From: Ohtaekwangia koreensis
Lineage (GTDB): Bacteria > Bacteroidota > Bacteroidia > Cytophagales > Cyclobacteriaceae
Direction of reading: 5' to 3'
Length of the DNA: 64,000 nt
Assembly: GCF_900167975.1 (NCBI RefSeq)
Contig: NZ_FUZU01000003.1
Location: 248,001 to 312,000, forward strand
The notes under the pieces: generated by a model
Told to the model about the DNA's origin: nothing
Database searches by the model: none
Seen by the model: only the letters and a program-made list of their open reading frames with translations
Part shown: one piece after another, positions 1 through 9,300 of the stretch
Layout of the letters: the number at the start of each line of letters is the position of its first letter
Numbering within the stretch: position 1 is the stretch's first letter
Program-made: the position numbers and the translations under genes

Positions 1-528
1 GTCTATTTCAATCAGGGCATTTGATTTTGATTCAACGATCATTTTTTTGAGCGCTGCTACTTTGCGATAGGTATTCTCAATAAACTTCTGCGCGCCAAAT
101 CCCGGGTTCACCGACATGAGGCATACCAGGTCTATATCTGCAATAACATTTTCAAGTTCAGTTATGGAAGTATGCGGATTGATAGCGACACCAGCCTTGC
201 AACCCAGTGCATGTATCTGTTGTATATTCCGATGTAAGTGTGGGCAAGCCTCTACGTGTACAGATATAATTTCGGCTCCTGCTTTATGAAAAGCTTCCAC
301 ATAACGCTCGGGCTGTACGATCATCAAGTGAACATCCAACGGCTTGCGCGCATGACGTTTTACCGCTTCTACTACTGGCAACCCCATGGATATATTCGGT
401 ACAAATACTCCATCCATAATATCAACGTGAATCAGATCTGCCTGACTTTCATTGAGCATGGTAATTTCGCGTTGCAGATTAGCAAAATCAGAAGCGAGTA
501 TAGAGGGAGCAACGATGGGTCTTGTCAT
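1..528 (-). CDS. rpe: Ribulose-phosphate 3-epimerase, 3' end cut by window edge
   Basis: Interconverts ribulose-5-phosphate and xylulose-5-phosphate in the cytosolic pentose phosphate pathway. I translated the minus strand from the ATG at 528; 176 residues are visible of a family length of about 215-220. Family motifs are clear: APSILASDF near residues 7-15, HVDIMDGVFVPN (metal and catalytic H34, D36), DVHLM (H67) and VNPGFGAQKF. The frame stays open to base 1 and ends on the residue that should be the second catalytic Asp of the VDGG motif, so the phosphate-binding C-terminus lies outside the window. It starts 12 bases after the metZ stop and is probably co-transcribed with it. Confidence 0.93.
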   Translation of the reverse strand, partial: MTRPIVAPSILASDFANLQREITMLNESQADLIHVDIMDGVFVPNISMGLPVVEAVKRHARKPLDVHLMIVQPERYVEAFHKAGAEIISVHVEACPHLHRNIQQIHALGCKAGVAINPHTSITELENVIADIDLVCLMSVNPGFGAQKFIENTYRKVAALKKMIVESKSNALIEID

Positions 529-540
529 AAGATAAATGAA

Positions 541-1719
541 TTAGCGTGAAGCTGCTATCGCCTGATCAATATCGGTAACTATATCTGCTATATCTTCCAG
601 TCCTACAGCAATGCGGATAAGTCCGGAAGTTATACCTACTGCAGCGCGTTCTTCTTCGCTGAGTTTTGAATGCGTGGTAGATGCAGGATGTATAGCAATC
701 GTTCTGGTATCACCGAGGTTGGGAGTATGTGAAATCATCTGCAATGAATTCAAGAATCTCCGCCCCTGCTCTACGCCTCCTTTGATCTCGAATGTTACGA
801 TACCACCGCCCAGTTTCATTTGCTTTTTAGCAAGTGCATATTGTGGATGAGATGGCAGGAAAGGATACTTCACCTTTTTCACATCAGGATGTTTCTCGAG
901 ATGTTCTGCGAGAGTCAATGCATTTTGACAATGACGATCCATCCGCACGGCTAAAGTCTCCAGGCTCTTCGATAAGATCCACGCATTGAACGGTGACATG
1001 GATGGACCGGTATGTCGTGTAAAGAAGCGGATGTCTTTTATCAGTTCTTTCGTTCCTAATATAGCACCACCAATAACGCGGCCTTGTCCGTCCATAAATT
1101 TGGTGGCCGAATGCGTGATAATATGTGCTCCCCATTTTGCAGGTTGCTGCAGGTATGGTGTAGCGAAACAATTATCAACGTTCAGTATCAGATTGTGTTT
1201 TGCTGCCAGTTTCCCAAGCCACTCCAGGTCGATGAGATCGAGTGCCGGGTTGGAAGGAGTTTCAACGAAAATCATCCTGGTGTTGGGCTGAATTTTCTTC
1301 TCCCATGTTTCCGGTTCGTTTACATCGGCATAGCTATGCGAAATACCAAACTTCGGAAATATTATATTGAGGATCTGATGGGTTGAACCAAATACCGAAC
1401 GACATGCGAGTACATGATCACCAGACTTCAGCAACGCGGCCATGCTGCTATACATCGCTGCCATACCGGAAGCTGTTCCTATACCATCCTCCGTTCCTTC
1501 AAGCTTGCAAAGTTTTTCTATAAACTCGTTTGTATTCGGATTGGAGTAGCGGCTATATATATTTCCAGGAATCTCATCGGCAAACATCGCGCGTGCCTGT
1601 TCAGCATCATCAAATACAAAACTTGATGTGAGGTATAACGGAACGGAATGCTCGCGAAATGGTGTACGCTGATGTTGCGTACGGATAGCGTCTGTATCGA
1701 AATTTCTTTTCTCTTCCAT
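541..1719 (-). CDS. metZ: O-succinylhomoserine sulfhydrylase / Cys-Met metabolism PLP enzyme
   Basis: A 392-aa fold-type I PLP enzyme of the Cys/Met metabolism family. The cofactor lysine is K207 in HSATKFMDGQGRVIGG, and the YSRYSNPNT segment (about residues 55-63) is the usual substrate-loop motif. The DGQGR context after the lysine is typical of MetZ, which makes homocysteine directly from O-succinylhomoserine and sulfide, rather than cystathionine gamma-synthase; that choice is by resemblance, and methionine gamma-lyase or MetB activity cannot be excluded. It lies between an OsmC gene and rpe on the same strand. Confidence 0.88.
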   Translation of the reverse strand: MEEKRNFDTDAIRTQHQRTPFREHSVPLYLTSSFVFDDAEQARAMFADEIPGNIYSRYSNPNTNEFIEKLCKLEGTEDGIGTASGMAAMYSSMAALLKSGDHVLACRSVFGSTHQILNIIFPKFGISHSYADVNEPETWEKKIQPNTRMIFVETPSNPALDLIDLEWLGKLAAKHNLILNVDNCFATPYLQQPAKWGAHIITHSATKFMDGQGRVIGGAILGTKELIKDIRFFTRHTGPSMSPFNAWILSKSLETLAVRMDRHCQNALTLAEHLEKHPDVKKVKYPFLPSHPQYALAKKQMKLGGGIVTFEIKGGVEQGRRFLNSLQMISHTPNLGDTRTIAIHPASTTHSKLSEEERAAVGITSGLIRIAVGLEDIADIVTDIDQAIAASR

Positions 1720-1775
1720 GTATAAAAATGAATCTGAGTCTGTGATAATTAAAATTGGCGGATGTAGACTGAGGT

Positions 1776-2195
1776 TTATTTGATTACCTCAACGCTATAA
1801 GTGACTTTAGCGTTTTTCTCCAGGGTTTTGGCTACGGAACAATATTTCTCAACAGACAAGCTCACTGCTTTTTCTGCTTTATCGGTATCAATATCTCCAT
1901 AGAGTTTAAAATGTGCATGCACTTCAGTATACAGTGACGGAGTCACATCTTTTTCACGTTCGCCTGTTACGGTGATCTTAATATCTTTCAGATCCTGGCG
2001 TTGTTTTTTCAGAATGCTCACTACATCTATAGCACTGCAGCCACCCATTGCCGCCAATAGCATTTGCATCGGGCGCATTCCTAAATTTGATCCTCCTGAT
2101 TCAGGAGATGAATCCATCTGCACCGCGTTCCCTGCATCGTTGCGTGCTTCCATGTGGAAGGCATCATTCAAACGGTTTAATTCAATCTTTATCAT
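1776..2195 (-). CDS. OsmC family peroxiredoxin-like protein
   Basis: A 139-aa OsmC/Ohr-fold protein, a family that reduces organic hydroperoxides through a thiol pair. The two redox cysteines are C53 in MGGCSAIDV and C119 in EKYCSVAKTL, at the family's usual spacing. I chose the ATG at 2195 because it overlaps the TGA of the upstream symporter gene as ATGA, the classic arrangement for translational coupling; an upstream in-frame start at 2222 would add nine basic residues from inside the symporter gene. Substrate is unknown; this subfamily is often annotated only as an OsmC family protein. Confidence 0.88.
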   Translation of the reverse strand: MIKIELNRLNDAFHMEARNDAGNAVQMDSSPESGGSNLGMRPMQMLLAAMGGCSAIDVVSILKKQRQDLKDIKITVTGEREKDVTPSLYTEVHAHFKLYGDIDTDKAEKAVSLSVEKYCSVAKTLEKNAKVTYSVEVIK

Positions 2196-3580
2196 ACTGC
2201 TTTTTCTCTTTCTTCCGACCACATATAGCCTGCTGCTATCATTCCCAGTAAGCTAACAAGCGTTGCTGGTATAAGACTTGGCCATGGTGTTTCAAAGGCC
2301 TCAAAGATAATCCAAGTTATCATACCCAACACCATCGAAAGTAATGCTCCTTTACTATTGGCGCGCTTCCAATACAATCCCAGCGTTAATGGAACAAAAA
2401 GTGAAACGAGACTGAGTATAGAAGACTCCCCTACCAATTCATAGATATTAGACCGAAAACAGGCCATAATAGTTGCCATTACAGCAAATAAAATCACACA
2501 TATTTTGGTTAGCACAAGAAACTGACGGTCGGTATACCGATGCTTTGTTAAAGGCTTGATCAGGTTTTCTGAAAAGATGGCTGCTGGTGCAAGTATAGCC
2601 GAACTCGTTGTACTCATGATCGCTGACAAGAGTGATCCGAAGAACAGTATCTGAACTGGCATTGATGCATGCTGCAATACCATGTTGGGCAATGTGAGTT
2701 GTGTGTCACCGGCAACCTGGTCCGGGTATAGATGCTTCGTACATAAGCTGATGTATAGCGGAAGCATAGCGATGGTGAGGTATAGCAACGCTGCAATGTG
2801 GCAAGACCAGATTGCTGTTTTGGCGGAACCGGAAGACATCGCCCGTTGAAAGACATCCTGTGAAGGTAATGAGCCGAGCCCGAGTACAGCCCATGCAGCT
2901 ATATAGGCAGCAATTTCCTTCAGATCAAATGTGGGCAGAAAGCGGAGATCTTCCTTTGGCACTTCACGAAGCACGGCTGATACACCTCCGGCTTTTTCGG
3001 ATAATATATAGGCCAGTACAACCATCCCTAAAATGATAATTATACTCTGGAAAAAATCGGTGATGGATATAGCCCACATGCCCCCGGCATAAGTATATAA
3101 CGTTACAATCACTGAACTGATCACAACACCTTGCCACAAGGGTATATCTACAACCACATTCAGGATAAGCCCCATAGCGACCAGCTGTGCCGCTATATAC
3201 CCGAGGTATGGTAAGGCCAGAAAAAGACTGGCGGTTAGTTCGGTTGTTTTATTATACCTGACTTTAAAGAAATCGCCCAGAGTAAGCAGGTTCATCTTAT
3301 AGAGCCTGCGGGCATAGATCAATCCAAAAAGAAAAAGGCATAACGATGCTCCGAAGGGATCTTCAATCACTGCATATAATCCACCTTCCAGAAATTGTGA
3401 GGATGCGCCAAAAACTGTTTCGGAACCAAACCAGGTTGCAAAGAGTGCTGCTGAACTTAATACGATTGGCAAGCTTCTGCCTGCAAGCATAAAATCTCCG
3501 GTAGTCTTAACTCGGCGTGCAGCCCAGAAACCTATTACTACCGTAAGGATCAGGTATACAATGATTGAGAGTAGTAACAA
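2192..3580 (-). CDS. Sodium:solute symporter (SSS family)
   Basis: A 462-aa inner-membrane protein with about 12-13 hydrophobic helices and SSS-family hallmarks: an N-terminal helix followed by TTGDFMLAGRSLP, the ATWFGSETVFGASS stretch near residue 50 (sodium-site helix TM1) and YTYAGGMWAISITDFFQ in the central region. It imports an unidentified solute with Na+; the sequence does not tell whether this is a sugar, amino acid, pantothenate or other substrate. Its stop codon overlaps the start of the OsmC gene by four bases. The gap of about 70 bases on its upstream side separates it from the DUF5777 gene. Confidence 0.9.
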   Translation of the reverse strand: MLLLSIIVYLILTVVIGFWAARRVKTTGDFMLAGRSLPIVLSSAALFATWFGSETVFGASSQFLEGGLYAVIEDPFGASLCLFLFGLIYARRLYKMNLLTLGDFFKVRYNKTTELTASLFLALPYLGYIAAQLVAMGLILNVVVDIPLWQGVVISSVIVTLYTYAGGMWAISITDFFQSIIIILGMVVLAYILSEKAGGVSAVLREVPKEDLRFLPTFDLKEIAAYIAAWAVLGLGSLPSQDVFQRAMSSGSAKTAIWSCHIAALLYLTIAMLPLYISLCTKHLYPDQVAGDTQLTLPNMVLQHASMPVQILFFGSLLSAIMSTTSSAILAPAAIFSENLIKPLTKHRYTDRQFLVLTKICVILFAVMATIMACFRSNIYELVGESSILSLVSLFVPLTLGLYWKRANSKGALLSMVLGMITWIIFEAFETPWPSLIPATLVSLLGMIAAGYMWSEEREKAV

Positions 3581-3651
3581 TTTCTTTTTTACAATTAGAC
3601 CTGCTAAAAGTAAAAAACGAAATGATTATTTCATTGCATCCGTAGCTATAA

Positions 3652-4545
3652 CTATTTCTTTTTCTTGAGCTGAAATGTTCGCGTTACGTTGAACCCAAGA
3701 TGAATGTCACCATCAAAGAAATCTCCTTTTGTCTCGGTGATGAACGTGCGCTCTGTCAGGCTTGATGTATTGGTAAGTACAAGTTGAAAAACGTGACCAC
3801 CGGTTTCTATATCAACGCCAAAGCCTACGGAGTTATAACGCTTGCTTCCCTCATCGAACAAGTCATTATCCGGAGCATCGAGGCGGTAATAGTATTCACT
3901 TGTAAGTGCAACGCTGCGCGTAATTTTAATCCTTCCGCCAACACCTATAGCGAGCTGATCATTTTTTTCCTTTGACTGATCAACAGCATTTTTATGAATA
4001 TAGGTTGGCATGATCTGGAGCGACAGATTGGATGTGAATTTTCGTGCAATCAAAAACTGTCCGGTATAGGCCAACCGGTCTACAGTTTTAAAACCATCGG
4101 GCTCATTATCTCTCTTGGGGGAAATGCTATAGGCGGTACCGCCCAACACTGTTACCGTTACAGGAAAGTTCTTCTCTCCTGTACTTTGCCTCAGAAGTTT
4201 ATACTTCAAGTAACCATCCATGATCTTATCAGCAGAGTTACGGCCGATACTTACAGAAAGATTATCCGTTATACCATAGTCAAGGCCGAGACGAACGTAG
4301 GCTTGATCGAGACCATACATTTCATAAAGACCATCATTTACTCTTCCGAAGCGGTGAGCAAAGATGAACTCCAGCGTTCCAGCATTTTTAGTCTCCACAC
4401 TATGTCCGTTTACAAGGCGTGTGCCCTTAAACGTTGCAATGGTATAGCCCGTGTCCTTGTTTTCTTTTTCAAGTTCTTTCAACAGATCATTATCCTGAGC
4501 AAAGGAAACTACAGGAAGGAAGAGGAGCGCTATAATTTTTTTCAT
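3652..4545 (-). CDS. DUF5777-type outer-membrane beta-barrel protein
   Basis: A 297-aa protein with a short signal peptide (MKKIIALLFLPVVSFAQ) and alternating-residue strands typical of a small outer-membrane barrel, ending in a basic Lys run rather than an aromatic C-terminus. The pattern (AHRFGRVNDG, LGLDYGITDNLSVSIGR) matches what I recall as DUF5777, found in Bacteroidota beside YceI and small c-type cytochromes. The same neighbours are here: the YceI gene ends 9 bases upstream. Function is unknown; context suggests an envelope role linked to a lipid-binding protein and a haem protein. Confidence 0.75.
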   Translation of the reverse strand: MKKIIALLFLPVVSFAQDNDLLKELEKENKDTGYTIATFKGTRLVNGHSVETKNAGTLEFIFAHRFGRVNDGLYEMYGLDQAYVRLGLDYGITDNLSVSIGRNSADKIMDGYLKYKLLRQSTGEKNFPVTVTVLGGTAYSISPKRDNEPDGFKTVDRLAYTGQFLIARKFTSNLSLQIMPTYIHKNAVDQSKEKNDQLAIGVGGRIKITRSVALTSEYYYRLDAPDNDLFDEGSKRYNSVGFGVDIETGGHVFQLVLTNTSSLTERTFITETKGDFFDGDIHLGFNVTRTFQLKKKK

Positions 4546-4554
4546 ATGTGGGCC

Positions 4555-5097
4555 TTAAAGTGGTCTGTAATTAAAATCTACTGTCACCTCTACTTGCTGA
4601 GCGATGTTCTGCCATACAATTTGTGGTACTTTGATATTATAGTCCTTGAGCTTTACAACAAATCTTGATTTGAGATATAGCTGGTTGTTCCTTACCTCGG
4701 CGGTCCCTGGAAACTCCACTTCTTTGGTAACGCCATGTATGGTTAACTTACCCACAGCTTTTACTTTTTGTATACCTGAAGATGAGGGATCGAATCCTAT
4801 AATCTTTCCCTGAAAAGAAGACTTGGGATACTTTTCAGATTCCATATACTTCTCATTGAAGTGTACCTGCATAAGTTTTTTGTCGAATTGAAAATCACTT
4901 ACATTCAACAGATACGCTATATCTCCCTGGTGAACATCGAAGATGCTGGTGACTTTATCATTCTTTGCTGCAATGTCTTCAATCACACCATCCGAGAAAA
5001 AAGATATACTGGCCCTTTCGATAAAGAAACGTTGTTGCCCTATTCCAACGTTACATCCTACTATTAAAGAGAGTATTAATATTAAAATCAGCCTCAT
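4555..5097 (-). CDS. YceI-family lipocalin-like lipoprotein
   Basis: A 180-aa YceI-like protein; the family folds as an extended lipocalin that binds polyisoprenoid or similar lipids in the periplasm. Family features include a two-stranded KYPKSSFQGKIIGF segment, VKAVGKLTIHGVTKEV and a C-terminal strand ending VTVDFNY. The start at 5097 gives a short hydrophobic signal with a lipobox ending in C15 (LIVGC), so it is probably lipid-anchored; four more residues are possible from 5109. It lies 9 bases ahead of the DUF5777 gene and downstream of the cytochrome-like gene, all on the minus strand. Confidence 0.82.
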   Translation of the reverse strand: MRLILILILSLIVGCNVGIGQQRFFIERASISFFSDGVIEDIAAKNDKVTSIFDVHQGDIAYLLNVSDFQFDKKLMQVHFNEKYMESEKYPKSSFQGKIIGFDPSSSGIQKVKAVGKLTIHGVTKEVEFPGTAEVRNNQLYLKSRFVVKLKDYNIKVPQIVWQNIAQQVEVTVDFNYRPL

Positions 5098-5310
5098 GAA
5101 GCAAAACAACTAAAATTTATTGAGGTTATACATAAATCTACAAGTAACTTCTGTTATGCTTTTTATATTTCTACTATAGCAGAAGAAATATAGGTGTTAA
5201 TTTTCTAATGATTTTAAATTGAAACTTTGCATTCTACTTGTGTGAATCATCCGATTGCATTTTCTGAAACCATAATTTCCCTGGTGTCAGCCATTGATAA
5301 GGTATATGTA

Positions 5311-5673
5311 CTAATTATTCGGAGCTCCTTGCTCGATCCAGCAATAGATAGCTTCCCGCTCGGCTTGTGTTATACTTCCGGTACGTGGCATTTTACCAGG
5401 ATCTGTTAGCGGGAGCGTTATTCTGCGCTGTACTTCCTGCCCGCTCTCTTGTAAATTGCCAAGCACCGTCCAATCAGGAAGACCAGAACTACTGTTGTGA
5501 CATCCTGCACACTTAGCAAGAATAATAGGTGCAACATCATTCGTATAGCTCACCGTTGTATTACTATCACACTCGACTATAAAAGGTGAGCCGAGATTAT
5601 GATCAACGCAGGATGTGATCACAATGACCGTAAACGAAATAATAAAAGAAGGCAGAGTAAAACGTCTAATCAT
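5311..5673 (-). CDS. Small haem-c (cytochrome c-like) lipoprotein
   Basis: A 120-aa exported protein. The signal ends in a lipobox (ITSC, C22), so it should be membrane-anchored. A single CXXCH haem-attachment site, CAGCH at residues 55-59, follows the NDVAPIILAKC segment seen in the small Planctomycetes-type cytochrome domains, and M95 in PGKMPRTG is a plausible sixth haem ligand. It is the most upstream gene of the cytochrome/YceI/DUF5777 trio, separated from YceI by about 210 bases. Electron partner unknown. Confidence 0.85.
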   Translation of the reverse strand: MIRRFTLPSFIISFTVIVITSCVDHNLGSPFIVECDSNTTVSYTNDVAPIILAKCAGCHNSSSGLPDWTVLGNLQESGQEVQRRITLPLTDPGKMPRTGSITQAEREAIYCWIEQGAPNN

Positions 5674-5800
5674 ATCAAAAGATAAGAAATTTTTCAGAAA
5701 GGAGTTTCTCTGTATGCAATATCACACGTAACGGATTGCGTGACATGAAGAATCCTGATGATATATAGAGCAAAGAGATATAGCTCTGGGTTGGTTTAAA

Positions 5801-5874
5801 AATGAAAATCCCCCGAAGTCCTAGACCCCGGGGGATGATCACTGTCTATAGTTGGCTTTAATCTTGAGTCAAAG
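5801..5874 (-). ncRNA. Repeated hairpin element, copy 1 (putative small RNA)
   Basis: Outer stem ATCCCCC (5809-5815) pairs with GGGGGAT (5830-5836) around a loop with a smaller GTC/GAC pairing. On the plus-strand right side lies the block TGTCTATAGTTGGCTTTAAT, which is shared exactly with copy 2. Read on the minus strand, the conserved block comes first, then the hairpin, then an imperfect U-tract (ATTTTCATTTTT), which looks like a tiny transcript ending in an intrinsic terminator. A TTTG sits 19 bases before TATAGACA on that strand. Strand and RNA status are inferred from this geometry. Confidence 0.5.
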
Positions 5875-5986
5875 ATATAGCGGTAGTAAAAAAGTACCAT
5901 CCCTGAATCGATCACTTGAAAATAATTCAGATGAATGGAATTATTTACAGATGGATGACCTGCCGACTTATTTGTGAAAGGTTATA

Positions 5987-6060
5987 AAATGAAAATCCCC
6001 CGAAGTTCTCGACTAAGGGGGATTGTCATGTCTATAGTTGGCTTTAATCTGTTTCAAAGG
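5987..6060 (-). ncRNA. Repeated hairpin element, copy 2 (putative small RNA)
   Basis: Same design as copy 1 about 190 bases away: ATCCCCC (5995-6001) pairs with GGGGGAT (6017-6023), flanked by the identical TGTCTATAGTTGGCTTTAAT block. The loop differs from copy 1 at several positions while the outer stem is unchanged, and a one-base length difference between hairpin and block breaks any shared reading frame. This argues for conservation at the RNA or DNA level, not as a peptide. Minus-strand reading again ends in ATTTTCATTTT. Confidence 0.5.
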
Positions 6061-6126
6061 TAAAATTTTTTTTTATTGAATCAACCGATTGCGTCAGAAA
6101 TTTTCAGAAATCTTTGAAGTTACAGG

Positions 6127-6312
6127 TTACCTTTTACGGATGGAGTCATTTTTCGCGGAATCCGCCTTCATATAGGTGCCCTTAATTCGCTCGGGTAGCT
6201 GCGATTTTGAACCTGGAAAAGTTGTTTTACGGCTGATGTCGTAACTCGCATAGCCTATAAATATGATGAATGCTATCACGAACAGACCAAATATGTTCTT
6301 CCCTTTTGTCAT
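6127..6312 (-). CDS. Small single-span membrane protein, unknown
   Basis: A 61-aa protein with one hydrophobic helix (about residues 8-24, IFGLFVIAFIIFIGYASY) and a polar, charged tail rich in Lys, Ser and Asp. It begins 11 bases after the stop of the large Npt1-like gene on the same strand, which makes a shared transcript likely, and it may be an accessory of that carrier. I do not recognise the family. Support comes from its position, a sensible membrane topology and lack of a competing frame. Confidence 0.6.
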   Translation of the reverse strand: MTKGKNIFGLFVIAFIIFIGYASYDISRKTTFPGSKSQLPERIKGTYMKADSAKNDSIRKR

Positions 6313-6323
6313 TGAAAACCTGC

Positions 6324-9300
6324 TCAGATATACTCCAACACCTTATCCGCCAACTCTACATTATCAGAAAGAAGTTCATAGAACTGGTCTTTATTAAACT
6401 TCAAAATAACAGAATCTGTTTTTGCTATGATCAAATTTGTATTCAGGTAATTCTGGAAGCCTACCATCTCCCCTATAAATTGACCCTGATCAAATTTAGA
6501 AACAAATTCACCTCGATGGTAAAAATCGACTGTGCCTGTGTTGAGTACATAGAAGTAATTGTTTGAACGCTCGTCCAGGACAAGCGATTCATCTTTCTTC
6601 ATCCGAAGCTCTTCACTTAAGTCAGCCATATAGGTTAACGTGAGGCCTGCTACATCTTCAAATATATTTATCTTTTGAAAGAACAATACCTTTTCAAATC
6701 GCATCATACGCTTTGAATGTATAATCAGCATGTCAAGTTCATACTTTATATCCGCTCCCAGGCGTTTGGAGTTCTGCTCGTATTCTACGGGATTGATTTT
6801 ATGAAGTGCCCATGCGGATACTTCACGAATCAGCAGATCAGGATTAAATAACTGTGCGATCAAATCGAGCTTGAAGTCTTCTATCTTCTGAATGCCAATC
6901 TGAAAGAGTACACATGCCTTCGTCCAACGGTTAGACTGGGTAAAATCGCGGTTGATAATGAACTTCAAAACGAGGCGCGAATCAAGTTTAACCCGCGGAA
7001 AGAAATATTCAAGCCGGCTGATTCTCTCTGCATCGGATACGTCATCCAATATAGGTATAACACGCTGCTTCAATTGTTCCGACAAGAATACATCCAGAAG
7101 CTCAATAGCGTAGGTAACACCTTCTGCCGTACCGCTATCAATGTTTTCCTTTACCAACTGAATGGACCGCGTATCATACAACATTGTCAACAATGTATAG
7201 ATGTGCTCAATATCATTTTGAATTTCATGACGAAGCGCAGTCTTGATCTGTTCGCTAAAGCCATCATCTCCTATCTCATGTATAGCGCTCAGGTTCCAGC
7301 TGATATCTGCTATATCTGATTCGATAACATATTTAATTCGGGTGATCTGAGATATACCTGCTTTGAAACCACATTCTCCCAATGACAAGAGCACTTGCGA
7401 TACGATTACCTTATTGGGATAATCCATTTTATTCCAAAGAATTTCGCGTGCACGTTGTCCTCCTATACGGCCAATTACCTGCACGATACGCAGCATCATC
7501 TGTGTACTCTGCCCACTGCGATAGAAAGCAGTATCCAGGGCTGGCAGCGTAGTAGCACCAATCTGTACCAATGCATTCATCGCCTGGTTGCTATATACCG
7601 GACTGCCCAGGTTTTCGATGATGGTATTAATAATTTCCGGATTATGTTTCTTGATAGATGTTTTAATCGCGGTGTTCCGTACCTGAGGTTCACTGTCAAT
7701 CAGCAGTTCCATAAGAAATGAAGTACACTCTTCTTTCGAAGTATGCAGCAACAATTCTGCGGCATAGTGACGGTCATTCGGATTTGTTGACCGTGTAAGC
7801 TTTTGAATACGCGTTTTGGTTATGTCGCCACCATTCTGAATGATCAGTTCAAGGTCACTTTTACTCAAAACATTTTTCTCCGAGCCATCTACTTTTGTGC
7901 CGTCCATGCGGATAACATACTTATCGGAAACAGATAGTCCCTTCAGCTCATTCATCCGCTCCTGCCCATAATAACGAATGGATTCATCCTCGTTCTTCAT
8001 GAGGTTGTTAACCCACACCGGTACTTGAGCAGCGTTGATCTTCTCTAATAATTTATAGGAGAACACCGCCTTCGATGCATTCGGTATATTTAATAAACCC
8101 TCCAGACGATTCGTTACCTGGGCGAAACCTTTTTCAAGTTTCTCCTGCTGTATATCCGTACCTTCCAACTTCAACCGGATCTTGTTCCGATATCCATTAT
8201 ACATATTATTGACCACAAAGAAATATGCGCCTGCAAGCAGCAGAAGAAATATAGCGACATGTATAACTTTGAAGAAAGGTAAAAAGGCAAGACCAAAGAT
8301 CAGCAGACCGGCTACAAAGCGAGCACTCTCATTCATCAATCCTTCCACTTTTGACTGAATGTTAAACCGCAGGCGATTATCGAGTGGAATGAAAAATAAT
8401 TTAAAGACAGGGTTCTCCAATGAATCACGAAGCGTCCAGTTGAACAATCGCGTTAGCGCTACGAATAAAAAGAAGTATAGGAAACCCGTTGCTCCAAGTA
8501 CTTTCTCGTATCCAAATATACCTCCCGTCAGCAGTGAGCCGATGGCAAACAAAATGATTACCAAAGGAAGAACGAAAAGAGAAATACGCAGACCATAATT
8601 ACTGATGATACGCTGGTTGATGAACGTCTGCATAATGAGACTGATGCCGTATACAGCTCCTGTAAAAAATGAGTTGAAGTTGGTAAGCTCACGTTCCTTC
8701 GGATATTGAATTTGCACCAATTGCTGAAAAGCATACTGGCTAAACATAAACATCACCATGGAGATGAGCAGGAAAACGGAGAGTGCTCGTATATAGGGTT
8801 CCTTCAATAACTTGTTAAGGCGTGTTTCTCTTCGTACCGTTACACCAAATTCACGCGGATCATTTTTAGAAAGTGAGAATGATGATGAGATGAAGAACAA
8901 TAAAATAGATACTATAGCTATACTGATCGCACATACCAGTAAGTAATTCGATGTATCGTGAATGACCTTGGATGTAAACGGAATTATAATGAGCGTAGCC
9001 AATATAGCTGCGATCAACTGCCCGGTGTCAATCCATCCTATAATTCTTTTGGATTGACGGAAATTAAAGAGTCGTCCAAAAATCCCCCAGTAGCTTAGCA
9101 GAAGTATAGCAGAGATTGGGCCAGTCATGCAATACAAGGCAAACACAAAGTAGTTATGCCAGGCAGGGTCTCCGAAGTTGAGGAGCCAGTAAGCGCCTAA
9201 TGTAAAAATCAATATTAGCACAACGCTTGCCAGCGCGAGCGTTGTAAAACGAATCCAGTTCTGAAAAAATGAAAATACAAAAGTAGTAACGATACCCAGT

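Larger units (their letters stand above)
5674..6126. other. Gene-free stretch with two hairpin elements
   Basis: About 450 bases with no convincing protein gene. It contains two copies of a conserved hairpin plus flanking block (listed separately) and AT-rich spacer. The region lies upstream of the cytochrome gene and downstream of the small membrane protein gene, both on the minus strand. Confidence 0.7.

Noticed and set aside
3994-4668. A 224-aa open frame on the plus strand
   Set aside because: Antisense to the DUF5777 and YceI genes, spans both and their gap, and has no protein-like pattern.
5802-6060. Two short frames starting MKIPRS in the hairpin elements
   Set aside because: The first few codons match only because the DNA is repeated; a one-base shift changes the frame after about 11-12 codons, so peptide conservation is not the cause.
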